From Tillus elongatus (taxonomy: Eukaryota > Arthropoda > Insecta > Coleoptera > Cleridae): DNA of 64,000 bases. The position numbers and the translations under genes are program-made. Below the pieces are notes generated by a model. That model ran no database searches and was not told where the DNA came from. It worked only from the letters and a program-made list of their open reading frames with translations. Where the stretch lies: assembly GCA_964006375.1 (NCBI GenBank), contig OZ023269.1:6704426-6768425 (forward strand). The letters are read 5' to 3'. Position 1 is the first letter of the stretch. Each line of letters opens with the position of its first letter. Of this stretch, positions 10,495 to 22,269 are shown piece by piece.

Positions 10495-13384
10495 TGGTCT
10501 CAGTGAGCAAAACCTCATGAATTAGGAATTAAATAACTGGATTGAAAATGATAGATTTGCTACCACCACGAACATACAGATGAACACTTCTAATAACAAC
10601 AAAGATCCAGACTTAAATGCAAGTAAGACTCATTAAGAATGATGAGGCAATTAACTTATATTATATTAATCTATATCACCAGACCTTTAATTTGTTACAA
10701 TTATCAACGTTGTATCTGTATTATGTTTTCTTTAACGTCAGCCTATTTCCGCGGTTATAACCAAAAGCACCAACACCAAGTTGAGTTTTACCTACTTGGC
10801 CAATCTGGAAACTTTGTAGGCAGGGTACCATTCTCAACACCGCATGGTACACAGGACTCAGTGCTTAATGCAAATAAACACTTGCCAAAAAATTTAACTT
10901 TCAGACTGAAAATTATCAATGTTTTTGTGAAAGAACGAAAGAAGATTTATTCTGGCATCGGTAATACCAAAATATTAATGTCCTTGTTTAAGCTACTTTA
11001 AAATGTGTGCTTCCCGAATAACTGATTTTCAGTTGACAGCAACAATGTCAGTTGGGTCTGATTACCAACTTAATATGCCAATTGCAAAATTTTCGTTGTG
11101 GTATTCCTGACATCTTAACTATCAAATAAACTAAATATCGATTCTTTTTACAAACATACATGGCATTTTACATGGATTATCCAGATTTTACTATAATTTT
11201 TCAATCTGAGGCAAAAAACTTAACCTACATTACATAGCAGAGTTTATTTATTATTCCAGCACAATTTTTTAATTAACTTTTCTAATTTTCAAACTATCAA
11301 TACACTAGTTTAGTTTCAAGTGGCTATTTTTTTTGTATTTTCAAGTTACTAAAATTTAAAATTACCTACTAAAACTTTCATATACTGCCAAATGTATTCA
11401 TGTAACAACTGCTAAAGATCAAGTGCAACATGTTAGTGATTTTTTTTTAAATTTTGTGCTTAATTTTAAAGATTTTTTAGCAATGTAACACATAAAAACA
11501 TTTATTACTATTTTTTATTATTTATAGATTTAAATTGATGGATTTACTAGTTTGACTATTTTTTGCTAATGATAATAATAGAAAAAGGTAGAATTAAAAT
11601 AGTACAGGCTATTCGGAAGAGTAGTCATCTAATCATATATAGTAAAAAAAATTTCACTTAAGATTAGAAAAGTTTAGAGTACACTAACCTTTTTTATTAT
11701 CAATTATTTTAAATTCGTGAATTGCATAAGCATCTAAAACTAAGTAATTTTTTTTCAAATTTAATTTTTTTTTTGCAAAGTTACAGAGCAAGCATTTACA
11801 CTTTCTGAAAATATGCAACGATTTGAAGTTTATTTCTAAATTAAACAACTTTTTACTAACCTTGAGTTAGACAAAAGTTTTTTTTTTGGGTGATTAACTA
11901 TACTTAAATAAATTTTTTCTAAACAACGGAAAATTACTAACAAAGCTGAGCACTAAATAAAGCATTTTATAAGCACTAAAATCTTTTTTAAAACTGGATT
12001 TAAACATTTTTTGTTTCATCTTTGTGTGCACTTGTGCCCACCGTGTTTACTTATCAACTTTAGGTGAATTATTGTTCGGGTTTTGAAAAGAACAAAATTT
12101 GCCAAACCTAAAATTTTACCTTGTGGTTCAGTAGCTCCACAGACTGCAGAAAAAAAATCAAATTGAAAAATGTTTTCGAAACTGTAAAAATAGATTAAAG
12201 AGAAACTAATGTGACACAGAATATACAAATTAAAATTCTCCATTTTTGTAAGTCTGACTTTCTATCATACCTAATATTTTCTAATATTTTTCAGTTGGAT
12301 TTTCTTATGCATTTTGTAATTTACTAATTGCCAGAGATAAGATTTTAGATCAGCAACTTTTTTATAGCGTTTTGTAACATGAAATTATCTCTATGGACGA
12401 TTTGGATTGTGAAACCAACAGTTTTTTAAATAATTTTAAGGTTAAAAATTCTAGTGCTTTTCTAGCTTAATATCTTACCATTAACAAATTAAAACTATAC
12501 AGCATTGAAGTTAACGATCACATCAAGTGATTAACCGTTGACAAAATTATTGTTTTTTTAGAAATAGTGCTCACCTTTGTTAAACTTTAGACTACACTAA
12601 AACTCTGCTATGGCAAACTAAATGATCGCAGTACTAACCAGTGTTTACATCCATACATATCATCTCGAGAATTCATCATACATAAGCGATAAAAATCCAC
12701 ATTACTTAAGTCATTAAAGCTGTTTCAATCACAAAAACCTGATTTTTTTTACATCTTTAATAACGCTTCAAAAATATGAGATCTTTATGCAAAAGATTTC
12801 CCCGTCCTCAATAGTAATCTCACTTCTGCATGAAACGGTGTAAAATTTTTAATAAAATTAATTTCTGCACAAATAAAACCCTAATTTGCTGTAAAACAAC
12901 AAAACTAAATTATAATTTCATAGTATATCAGTTCTTAAATTTAATTTGCAAGAAATTTTGCGTCCAAATTTGAGATTCCAATTCAAATTGGCTGCCATTT
13001 ATGCTAATTGTCATTAAATGTCGTACTCAAGCGACAACTTAGCGATTGGTTTATATGGAAAAACTTTTCATTGACTAACATATTTATTGTAAAAACTTAT
13101 TACCAAAATGGGGAATGTTTTGCTCAAACTGCAAGAAAATGCGTTACACATTTCTGAAGTAAATATTTTCATCCATCTGTTAAAAAGTTATTGAGAATTT
13201 TATGACAAAATTTGCTTTCTGGGTCAGTAGAAGCTAGCGGACATGTTTACAATCAACATGCTTCTTGATCAAAAGAAACATCAGGAAGATTTGTTGATTG
13301 GACAATAAAAAGAGGCAAGAAAATTATGATTTAAAAAATAAGCTAATTTAAAAATTGGCGAATACACAAATAAGCAGTATTGGA
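10495..13384. other. Unassigned AT-rich intergenic region
   Basis: About 2.9 kb of AT-rich sequence with long T and A runs. Short open stretches (for example 10639-11001) have no recognisable domain. I see no gene, RNA gene or repeat with a clear boundary. Confidence 0.5.
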
Positions 13385-14535
13385 GAACATGGGGCATGGA
13401 AAATCCAAGAGAAATACTGAAGAATTGACAGTATCCAGAAAAAGTGACTGTGTGGTGTGGTTTTATGGTTGGAGGCGCATTGCTCCTTATTTCTTCCAGA
13501 ATGAAGCTGGTGATGCAGTAACTGTGAATGGAGTTCAATATAGGACAAATATTATACATTATTTGCGGAATGAATTCGATGATATGGATATAATTCATCA
13601 AGATGGCGGGCGGTAGCACGTTATCAGTCGATGGTGCAACGAAAAAGTTGTGTTTTCATTGCAATAAAAAAGTTGAAAGTGTAGTTACGTGTCGGAAATA
13701 CGGCTGTGTTTTCCATCTGGCGTGCTTGCGGCAAGCAGCGTCGCTGAGAAATGCAGACTGTGTCCATGAACCTGAGCATATGGACATGACCCCAAAGCTT
13801 GATGGTGAGGTGGGTGTGTTGAGAGTCTTGGTGCAGGAGTTGCAGAGTAAGAACAAAATGTTGGAAGAAAACTCACAACTTCTGAAGGAGAAAATAGGTT
13901 ATCTGGAAGGGAAACTGCACCTTCTCGAAGAATCCCAGGAGAAGGCGGGAAACCTCTCGGAGGCATCGCCATTGTATCCTGTCAGTGTCTGAAATTACAG
14001 ATCAGGAGACCAACGAGATCTAAATGCACCAGAATTGAAGTCTGAATCTTAAAAATGTCTAATCAGGATGCAGTAGTTCAAATGTTCCGGACCTGTCAGA
14101 AATGATGACAGTGACAGATGACAATACAATTGTTGAAATGGGAAATCCATAGTATATGGTTTCAACAAGATGGTGCTATTGATCATAAGCAAATGAAATA
14201 ATTTCTCGAAGAGCTAATGTTAATTGGCCACCTAGATCATGCGATCTCACATCACTGGATAATTTCCTGCCTAACTTTTTGAAGGAAAGAGTGTCTGGTA
14301 ACGAACCACCGAGCAGCTTCATGAGAACGTTATTAATTCCATTCCATTGGAGAAAGGAGACTGAATATATTACACTAAAAACCAATCGAAAATTTGGGAA
14401 AAGCTAACATCAATTTCATCGGGGAAATTGGACGGGAGATATCCAAAAATGGAATGAAAAACTAGGGAAAAAAATATTAACATGCCAAAAGTGCAGATGG
14501 CATCTCCTGCAGGATATTATTTTTCATGATTAACT
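13385..14535 (+). pseudogene. Tc1/mariner-superfamily transposase (M3)
   Basis: Left part reads PEKVTVWCGFMVGG then, after a frameshift, APYFFQNEAGDAVTVNGVQY and DDMDI, a region before the second catalytic Asp. The right part resumes with IWFQQDGA (second Asp) and, in other frames, VNWPPRSCDLTSLDNF (third Asp, usual LTPLDFF) and a C-terminal CQKCRWHLLQDIIFHD. The N-terminal helix-turn-helix region is missing. Multiple frameshifts: dead copy. It is a different family from the M1 and M2 mariners in this window. Confidence 0.8.
13603..13992 (+). CDS. Non-LTR retrotransposon ORF1-like protein with zinc finger and coiled coil
   Basis: A 129-codon frame from ATG to a stop at 13990-13992. Residues about 16-50 carry a Cys/His pattern (CFHCNKKVESVVTCRKYGC then FHLACLRQA) like a PHD-type finger. 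Residues about 65-115 are Leu/Glu/Lys-rich heptads (LVQELQSKNKMLEENSQLL) predicting a coiled coil. ORF1 proteins of CR1-like elements combine such a finger and coil to bind element RNA and multimerise. It probably belongs to a CR1-like family; I cannot link it to family B. It lies inside mariner M3 with a flanking 13-bp duplication, and its ATG overlaps the left duplication. No poly(A) is seen at the 3' side, so it may be 3'-truncated. Confidence 0.65.
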   Translation: MAGGSTLSVDGATKKLCFHCNKKVESVVTCRKYGCVFHLACLRQAASLRNADCVHEPEHMDMTPKLDGEVGVLRVLVQELQSKNKMLEENSQLLKEKIGYLEGKLHLLEESQEKAGNLSEASPLYPVSV

Positions 14536-14540
14536 GCAAA

Positions 14541-16161
14541 ATTTGTAATTCAAAAGACGGAACAGTAAAATTATCACATTTAGAGTATTTGGTGTTTTAT
14601 TATTAAATCGAATCGGAAAGTCAAACCTGGACACATAATATATGAATTCTTTGTAATTTTGCAGGCAAATATTTAATGTAATATTTTTATTAAAAAGGGG
14701 CTATTTTTTAAAAGTTTAGTTTAGTTAATTGCTGTACTTTTATTGTTGTTTGGTTAAAAATGGTTAAATATTAGCAAATTTTGTTATGTTTCTCTACATA
14801 TGTTAATGTTTCTTTTTGAAAATTATTCATTTTGTTTGATATGGTGAAGTTTATCTTTTGCTGTGCTAACATTTTGGATAAGTTATATTATTATTTAAAT
14901 AAGCATGTCTCATCATTATAAAGGATGTTGCTTATTGTTTATTTTCAGATGAATAGAAACATATTTTTCATACATTTAATATAACTGAATTAAAAAATAT
15001 ATTATACAATCACTAAAAATGAAATGAAAAAAATAAGAGGAATAATTATTATCTCATTACAGTAATATATCTATAATGCTACCAGTTTTTCTTTAAAAAT
15101 GAATTTATCAAATATTGCAATTAAAAAAAAAATATGAGTATTCATTTCTTTTTCCATAAAACAATGGCTAGGTTTATTTTTGGAAATATAAAAAAACACC
15201 CCCTTAACCCACCTGGGGCAAATCAGTAGTAATACTCAACAAGATCGACGAAAGAGTTTGATTCTTCTAGTATTTCGCCAGCGTTTATTATTTCACCAGG
15301 AGATAAAAGCGCAGAATATGTCACTTTCTAGCAGCTAATGGTATAGCATATATTTTCAACAAAAAGGTACCTTCAGACACGAACATCATACTAATGTCAT
15401 CTTGGTAAACATTGATATATCGGCTTTCATATTAAAACAATTTTTGAGAGTAATGATATGGCAATAGATATTTTGACGTAATTAAATACTCTAAAACTCC
15501 TGATCTTTTAGGTCTGCAGGGATCTAATCTGTACCTTTCTTTTTTTGAGTAGTATATAAGTAACATTTGGATTGTTGTGGTCTAGATCAGAAATTAGAAT
15601 TCAACTGCACAAGCAAACGCCTTAGAAAAATTAATAGCTGCATTGTTATTCTTTTGAAAGTGACTAAAATAAGAGGTAAAATGTTGATATTGTAATAGCT
15701 ACCGTAAACTAAATTTTTCTTATATTTATCAGCTACACTTGAAATTATTTACCTGAAACTTACATATAAATTAACAATGTCTCACAGACGGAACACGAAA
15801 TGAGTGTATTGCTTTGCATTTTTTAAATTACTCGTTTTGGCAGTGGATTAGTGGATATTAGTTTTATTAAAAGCAAAAACTATCAACCAATATCTAATCA
15901 AAATTGGTTCAATGTTGCAAATTAAATTTTATAATTGATATACTGTATAAACAATAAAACGAATCATATTTGAGTCCCCTTCACAAAAAATGAGCTAACG
16001 ATCTTAAAAACACACATAAAATTCACTGGACAATAATTTAACAGTTTTTGAAAACGATAAATTCTCAAACTATAAAATTTCACATACAAAAGTAATAACT
16101 AATCCAAAAGTATTTATATCTGTACAAGTGAGATTCTACATTATTAGCACATGAGTGGGTT
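14541..16161. other. Unassigned AT-rich region, 3' side of PAIP2
   Basis: Downstream of the PAIP2 stop on the minus strand; it must contain the 3' UTR and poly(A) site of that gene, but several AATAAA-like sites exist and I cannot choose one. No other gene seen. Confidence 0.5.
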
Positions 16162-17594
16162 CTAGTAGGAACTAGTGGTTTTTTCTACGGATGTACGCCC
16201 ACCTGGGACGAATTCAGCAGCCAAAGGATTTAAATTGCTGCCTTTCGCCACTTCACCATTGTCCAGCTTCAAATTGTTAATTAAACTGGCCACTTCTGAA
16301 GTATTACTGAAAAAAAAATATATACAATCAAATTTTAAAAAAATACAATTTGTGTAAATAAGGGTTCCCACTTTATTTATAACTTTAATTTCCCCGATTC
16401 AAAACTCAAATTTTCCATGACCAAACAAAGTGTTTTTATACACGTTAAATAATATAAGACAAGATATCTATACTATACTGGCACGGAATTACTTATTCCA
16501 CGTACACAGAAAACCTCTTCAGCCACTCAAAAGCCCTGGTTCTCTAAATCCTGTGACAAGGCCAGACTTGAAAAGGTCAAAAGCTCACAAAACGCTTCTA
16601 CACAATCCCAGCCAAGAAAACCGTCAAGCATTTAACGAAGCAAGAAATCGCTATGCCCGCATTCTTTCTGAGGCAAAAAACTCGTTTAATAACCACATAA
16701 AAAACAAAGTCCTCTCAAGCTCCAACGGCAGCAAACCCTTCTGGACTCTTGCTCTAAATTTATTGGGAATAATTTCTGCAAGAGCACGTTGCCACCTCTT
16801 GTTTCAGGGGATGAAATTGTTTCTACCGCTCTGGGCAAGGCTGAACTTTTTGCCTCATTGTTCGCCGGCAATTCTACTCTCAACCCACCTCCAAATGTTC
16901 AACCACCAAAGTCCCCAATGTCGCACATAAAATGACAAGATATAATTTTCAAAACTAAAAAGGTACGAAAGATGCTCTATTCTCTTAATACCAGGAAAGC
17001 CTCTGGCCTTGACGAGATCCCAGCAATTGTTCTCAAAAAATGTGCACCAGAACTTGCTTCTGTCCTGACTCATCTGTTTCAAAAATCTTACAATAGAGAC
17101 ATATTCCCTAGTAACTGGAAAACTTCTCGAGTACAACCTGTTCCCAAGAAAGGATCCAAAGTGCTTCCTAGCAACTACAGGCCTATTTCTCCCCTTTCAG
17201 TTGTATCTAAAGTGGTGGAAAAGTATATAAACACCGAATTACTAAAATTTCTTGAAAAACACAGTCTAATCCACGACAGGCAGTATGGATTACCTCAGTG
17301 CAGATCAACTACCGACCTCCTTTCCCTTGTCACCCATTATTGGAACAAGTTAATGGAACTACATGGTGAATCCCAGAGTGTCGCTCTAGATATATCCAAA
17401 GCATGCGACCAGGTTTGGCACGCAGCGCTGCTTACTAAACTTCCGGCCTATGGCCTACTACCAAAACTCTGTCCCTGGACAGCAAATTTCCTCTCCAACC
17501 GGAGCATTTGTTGTCGTCGATGGCCATTTCTCTAAACTGTATCTAATTAATGCAGGAGTCTCTCAAGGTTCAGCTTTAGCCCCTACTTTGTTTC

Positions 17595-17644
<50 letters not shown>

Positions 17645-20071
17645 CGTTAATAGTAGCTCTCAGAGGAGATGCCCTAGATGTGCTCCAAGGTATTCCCAAG
17701 GAAGAACCTTTGAGTTTTGACAGCATTAAACATCAATTAGAGATGAGGTTTGGTGATCAGCATTTACAACAGCTGTATTGATTGCAGTTGAAAAATCGTT
17801 GTAAGAAATCGGGCGAAAGTCTCCAACATCTCCACGTCGACGTTGTCCGACTGACACGATTAGCCTACCCCATAGCTCCGATAGAGTTTGTAAACCAGCT
17901 GTCGCTGCAAACCTTCATTGACGGCATCAGAGATACCGACACGAAACAGGCGTTGTGGATGGCGAGGCACAAAAACTTGAACAATGCTTTCGCACATTCC
18001 TTGAAGTTTGAAGCAGTAAAGCAAGCTTCAGAAAGTCATGTGAAAGTTCCCAGTCTTCAAGTCCAAGAAGAAAATAAAACAGATCCATCCAAGATCATGC
18101 AGCTACTGGAGAAACTAGCAGAACAAACAAGGCCGACCTCATGGACACCCAATAAGAGCTCACCGTGCAAATACCTTGTGCTGCTGGAACTGCGGCAAGG
18201 TGGGACATATAAGGGGCGAATGTTGGGCTCTAAGATCACACGCAAGATAGAAAGTGATGCTAAGGCCGGTAACCATTTCTCAGGTTAGCGATTCTGGCAG
18301 CGCTCTCATCGTAGACGGATACGTAAGCGGTAATAAGATCCAGATGGTCGTCGACACAGGCGCACCTAGGACGATTATTCGCCGCGACATGGTTCCAAGA
18401 TGCCGAGTAAGAGAGCCAGACAGAGTGTACAGAGTAAATGCAGCCGGTGGTGATCGGATCCAGGTATTTGGCGAAACTGACGTCGAGCTGCAAATTGGGA
18501 TATGGCAAAGCAGGGAGCCATAGTCGCCGTCATATCAGACCCGATTATAATTGGCTTGGACATACTTCAGGGTCAGTGCGCTAAACTTGATCTTGGCACT
18601 AACATCCTGACTATCGGCGGTGAAGAAATAATAATGTCGCCTGGCAGTAACCTGGTAGTGCGGAAAATCACCATAGAGGAAAATCGCAACGCCTGCCGTG
18701 AAAGTGCCATTCCAGTGAAGAGAGCTGTGAGAGGAAGAGACGACCGAGTTACTCAGCCAGAAGCAAGTGGAGAAGAAAGTATGAGAGAAATACAAGACGA
18801 AGGGTGCAAAGACCACGTAAATGTGAAGCCAACCCAGAAAAAGGCCAGTAAACACATTTGTTTGTTGGAACAGAGCCGATGTCGAAAGGATGAATAGGGC
18901 CCGCCCAGATATTTGTGCAAGTAGAAACATCAGAACAACAGCAACTACACTGAAGAACCCGTACCATCTAAGAATTTCGCTTGAAGGAAGCCCCGACATA
19001 TTGACGAGAAGGAAAACCATCCACTTTGCTGTCGGAATGCATATACGAATAGAAAGTGACTGCATGAAGACCCGTTATGACGTGCCACCTAATTCAGCTG
19101 GTTTTAAAGAAGAAGATCGGGTGTTGTTCTACAAGCCAGTAAGACGCAAGCGACAGTCACCTAAACTACAGAAAAAGGCCCGAATAAGGTAGTCAAAAGG
19201 ATCAATAGCGTTGTCTATTGCATTCAGAGGAGCCCGAAGAGCAAGATGAAGATGGTCCATATGCACAGACTTACACCATACCAAGAAATGTCAGAATTCG
19301 ATCGAGACGATTGAATATAAGAAGGGGGCAGTGTCACATTTGTCTATGAGAATTAAGTTTAGGAACTTTGTTACTTCTATGGTAGCGTGTTGGTAACACC
19401 GAACGCTCTGGAATGACATTTCTAGAATAGACCAGAAGTAACAGGTGTAGAATAGTGTAGAACGTCTAGAATCTCAATAGACAGTATAAAAGATGAGCGG
19501 TGTGCAGAGTAAGTTAGTTCAGTATTGAATAAGGTGGTGTAGAAAAGTGATCATAAAGTATTAAGCCAGTCAACAGTAAGTGTTGGTATATGAGAAGCGA
19601 TCATAGAAGACGATAGTGGAATATAGTTCTATGGACATTTAATAATAGAGAAGAGAAATATTTTAGTTGACACTGGTGTTGGAAAATAGTTGGTAATAAT
19701 AAATTAGTAGTTTGAAAAGCTGTGTTTTGTTAATCAACAAATCCAGAAACCCGTAGAATGTAACAATATAGTGAGAATAAATTAAACAAAGATAAAGGGA
19801 GAGAGGGAAGTTACTAAAAGGTAGAAACATTTTCATATTCAGCAGCGAAGATCAGAACAAAAGAGCAAGGAGAGGGGTCGGTTCCATAATAAACAGACAA
19901 GACAGAAATGTTTGAACTAATGGATTGAAATCAGTGAAAATATATTGAAAGTTGAAATGAATTTGGAACAAACCCGAATAATGCTGAATGTATATGGACC
20001 AGAAGATGACAAGAACACAAAGAATTCTCGAAGAAGAAAAAAACACAGAAACAGTGGAATACATAACAGAT

Positions 20072-20126
<55 letters not shown>

Positions 20127-22129
20127 GAGACCTAAAGGGCAGGAGCTATCAGAGAAAACGGCGAATTTGCAGTTTAACTCCCGAACGATTTACAAAACAT
20201 CGACTGCTGATAGATAAAGTTTGGTGTCTTAAATGCACGCTGACGCTATTGTTACCTTTTGTTCTCTCGTATTTCCCGAGTTATTCGCATTTAAAGTTGC
20301 TCACACATTACACAGTTTTTTAACAATTTCCCAGTTTGGCCCTGTCACGGGGGGCTTTGCCGTAGGGATTTTTCTTCCCCTCTTGTGTGGGTAAAACCAC
20401 CCTCGTTGCATAAACAACAAGAAAAATTTCTTGTTCATACCCCCTAAGGAAGGTACGGGACCTGGCATGAATAGGGGTGATGTGTAGGGTAGGCAGGGTT
20501 TAAGGGGGACATGGCTTCAACATGTGAAAAAGACAGCATTCAAGCCGTTTTCTTCACATTTTCTGCTCATATTTCCATTTTACTGCCTACCCCGGCCAGC
20601 ACCCCTCTTCACTCCTGGTCCCGTAACTTCCTTGAGGGGTGAGAACAAGAAATTTTTCTTGTGGGTTGTGTTCTGAAAAACAAATTTTGAAAAGCGTTCG
20701 GGAGTTAAACTGCAAATTTACTGAGAAAACAATTGGAAGATGGGGAGAGGTAAGAAATAACTGGAAAGGATTACTAATTGATTTTCACATAACTAATAAT
20801 TTAATTATAACAAACACTTTCTATAAACATAAAGATGTACCTATTCAAGTATACCAGATCAGAAATGAAAGATCAATAATAGATTATATGATAATAAATA
20901 AACAGCACAAAAAGGAGGTTTAAGTTACCAGAGTAAGGAGATGTGCAGAATTAAACACCAGCCAACCACCAGATAAGGATAAATACTCTAGAAAAACAAT
21001 CTAATGGGAGACAAATGAAGGCCACTATCAAAAAGGAAACAATACGAATGTACAAATTAAATTGATTTTTATAAAGACAATGTATAGCTAAAGTGAACAA
21101 ATAAAAGGTACAAGTTATTAGTTGCATCAGTTGTTAAAAATAATTCAATCATAAGGCTTCAAGTCAAATATTATTAAATTGATAATATAGATAAAATAAC
21201 AGTACTAACCAGAGTTTATCTTAAATGAACTTACTTATCAGCACTTGAAGTAAGTATATCATCAAAACACTATAGACTTGTTTGTAAACAAAGTTAATTA
21301 TATTGTGAAAATTATAATCATGGAAAGTGTTAAAAATATTATTTTATTCTTAGATCACAGTTCTCTTGTTATTTATTTTTTTATCCATCCTAAATTATAA
21401 AGAAGCTAAAAACCATTGCATGCAAAATTTTATTGTTTTCTACATAGTTTAATGATCTCTTGTGACATGATTAGCCTTGGTATAAATTTCAAGTTGTTCA
21501 GCATAAAATTTTCATACTATCTACATAACTTTAATGTTTCTTTAATTACTAATTCAGGTCCCATACTTACTTATCATTTTAATGTATTAGTGACGAAAAC
21601 ATCTCACTACACAAATTAAGGCTTTAAATTGTCTAATAAATGAGTAAAGTAGCTTGTATAGAATGAAGTACATTTTTACTTACTCTGAAACATTATTTAG
21701 GGGACTTGAACCATCGGTATTCTCGTCTGCTAACATTGCTTCGATACACTGTTCCATGAGCGCTTCTTCTTCAAGTCGTTGAAGAACCTGAAATTAGATA
21801 TTAATGTATAATCTAGTATGTAGGTACAAATTATTATAAAGTTATTTTGTTCTTAAATGCTTCAATAGTTAAATATCCTTGAAAAAAAACTGAAATAAAA
21901 TTGAAATCCAGCAATTCACATATTTGGTAAAATAAAAAAAACTATTTAACCTAATTACCTCCTTATCAAACTCCTCCTCGTTTTCCATCCATAAATACTC
22001 TGAAAAATCGTTTTCTTGTGCTGAATTGAATTCTTCTAATTCGTCATTATCCACTGTATTAGTATAGTATGAAGTTTCTTCATACTCAAACAGCACATTT
22101 TCAGAGGACTGATTTTCAGGCATTTTCAT
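16162..22129 (-). CDS. Paip2: PAIP2, poly(A)-binding protein-interacting protein 2 (three coding exons)
   Basis: Cytoplasmic translational repressor that binds PABP through two motifs and displaces it from poly(A) and eIF4G. Proposed CDS: 22129-21959 (171 b), 21787-21684 (104 b), 16306-16162 (145 b); 139 residues, close to the roughly 125 of known homologs. Exon 1 holds the acidic PAM1 core DFSEYLWMENEEEFDKE; exon 2 the helical LQRLEEEALMEQCIEAML; exon 3 the PAM2 motif SNLNPLAAEFVPG near the C-terminus. All junctions have AG acceptors and GT donors (GTAATTAG, GTAAGTA) and phases match (0, then 2+1). An acceptor CAG lies just before the first ATG, so a 5' UTR exon precedes it. Intron 2 (16307-21683) is loaded with transposable elements. 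Splicing is inferred from sequence; the identity is strong. Confidence 0.92.
16480..17597 (+). mobile_element. Family B fragment B4 in PAIP2 intron 2
   Basis: Homologous to B2 from its position 4697 onward but without element C. The RT motifs LNTRKASGLDEIPAIVL, NYRPISPLSVVSKVVEKY, LDISKACDQVW and GVSQGSALAPTLF are readable, the longest open piece being 16972-17535. It stops abruptly at the GA repeat (17598) with no 3' end, so it is both 5'- and 3'-truncated. Antisense to PAIP2. Confidence 0.85.
17598..17641 (+). repeat. (GA)n microsatellite at an element junction
   Basis: About 22 GA units exactly between family B sequence and gypsy gag sequence. The second gypsy copy has a short GAGAGAGAGAAAG at the same gag position, so the repeat grew from element sequence. 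Confidence 0.9.
17644..18310 (+). pseudogene. gypsy gag fragment (copy 1)
   Basis: Capsid-type gag reading ALRGDALDVLQGIP at the start, KNRCKKSGESLQHLHVDV and later FIDGIRDTDTKQALWMAR, a region that packages element RNA. An in-frame stop lies near 17780, and the zinc knuckle near 18175-18215 is damaged by frameshift compared with the CWNCGKVGH form in copy 2. Described only as a broken copy. Confidence 0.8.
18254..18897 (+). pseudogene. gypsy aspartic protease and linker (copy 1)
   Basis: The catalytic VVDTGAPRTIIRR motif lies near 18348-18386, with a downstream DPIIIGLDIL segment near 18540 that fits the second conserved strand of retropepsins. A frameshift separates the two near 18500. A charged linker follows to 18897. 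The polymerase expected next is missing. Confidence 0.75.
18890..19320 (+). pseudogene. gypsy integrase C-terminal remnant (copy 1)
   Basis: A 100-codon open stretch from 18890 ends with MKTRYDVPPNSAGFKEED and a basic patch; after a frameshift it reads VYCIQRSPKSKMKMVHM, the end of a gypsy integrase. The catalytic core is not present. It directly follows the protease linker, marking a large internal deletion. Confidence 0.7.
19332..19765 (+). repeat. 3' LTR of gypsy copy 1
   Basis: A polypurine tract AGAAGGGGGCAG (19320-19331) is followed by TGTCACA and the LTR closes with TGTAACA at 19759-19765, giving TG...CA ends and short imperfect inverted termini. Length 434 bp. No second LTR is present in the window. 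Confidence 0.8.
19485..19525 (+). promoter_or_regulatory. TATA box and initiator inside the gypsy LTR
   Basis: TATAAAA at 19485-19491, with a TTCAGTA initiator-like site about 30 bases downstream (near 19518). This is the expected position of the LTR promoter. Confidence 0.55.
20076..20126 (+). repeat. (TAA)n microsatellite
   Basis: About 17 uninterrupted TAA units. Confidence 0.95.
20164..20718. mobile_element. Foldback/MITE-like element with nested palindromes
   Basis: A perfect 24-bp inverted repeat forms the ends: 20164-20187 (AATTTGCAGTTTAACTCC...) and 20695-20718. Inside it a second imperfect inverted repeat pairs about 20404-20525 with about 20550-20668, including AAGAAAAATTTCTTGTTC arms and GGTAGGCAG against CTGCCTACC. 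No coding capacity. Confidence 0.8.
21061..21683. other. Remainder of PAIP2 intron 2
   Basis: AT-rich intron sequence up to the donor at 21683. Nothing else recognised. Confidence 0.6.
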
Positions 22130-22269
22130 ATTCTGCGTAAAACACATATTTAAATTAGTTAAATAAAAAGCGCAAAATAATAAACTTTTAAATTAGGTAG
22201 CATATATTCAAATTAATCCTCCATTTTAGGTATGTAGCACAAAGTGACCGTAAAAATACAAACTCTTAC

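Larger units (their letters stand above)
13385..14540 (+). mobile_element. mariner-superfamily remnant M3, split by an insertion
   Basis: Transposase coding to 13593, a non-LTR ORF1 insertion (13607-14160), then transposase coding from 14157 to about 14535. The near-identical 13-mers TTCATCAAGATGG (13594-13606) and TTCAACAAGATGG (14161-14173) flank the insertion. Termini not identified. Confidence 0.8.
17598..19765 (+). mobile_element. Ty3/gypsy LTR element, internally deleted copy 1
   Basis: Partial gag, protease, then integrase C-terminal coding, polypurine tract and a 3' LTR. The reverse transcriptase, RNase H and most of integrase are absent. The 5' LTR and 5' gag are missing: the copy begins in the GA repeat. 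It lies in PAIP2 intron 2, antisense to that gene. Confidence 0.85.
19930..21060 (+). pseudogene. Non-LTR endonuclease fragment split by a foldback element
   Basis: Left part (19930-20070) reads NLEQTRIMLNVYGPEDDKN; right part (20720-20925) reads TIGRWGEVRNNWKGLLIDF, then NNLIITNTFYKHKD and RNERSIIDYMIINKQ. Together they match the order of motifs in an endonuclease/exonuclease/phosphatase-type domain of a non-LTR element annotated in many insects as craniofacial-development-protein-2-like. Between them sit an AAT repeat and a foldback element; the expected GDFN motif is lost. Stops follow at 20924. Dead fragment in PAIP2 intron 2. Confidence 0.6.

Noticed and set aside
10639..11001. 120-codon open frame as a host gene
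   Set aside because: No domain, no splice context, AT-driven composition.
17450..17650. Open frame ending in Arg-Glu repeats
   Set aside because: Product of the (GA)n microsatellite fused to RT relic sequence.
19945..20323. Open frames with poly-Asn or poly-Ile runs
   Set aside because: Product of the (TAA)n repeat inside a retroelement relic.
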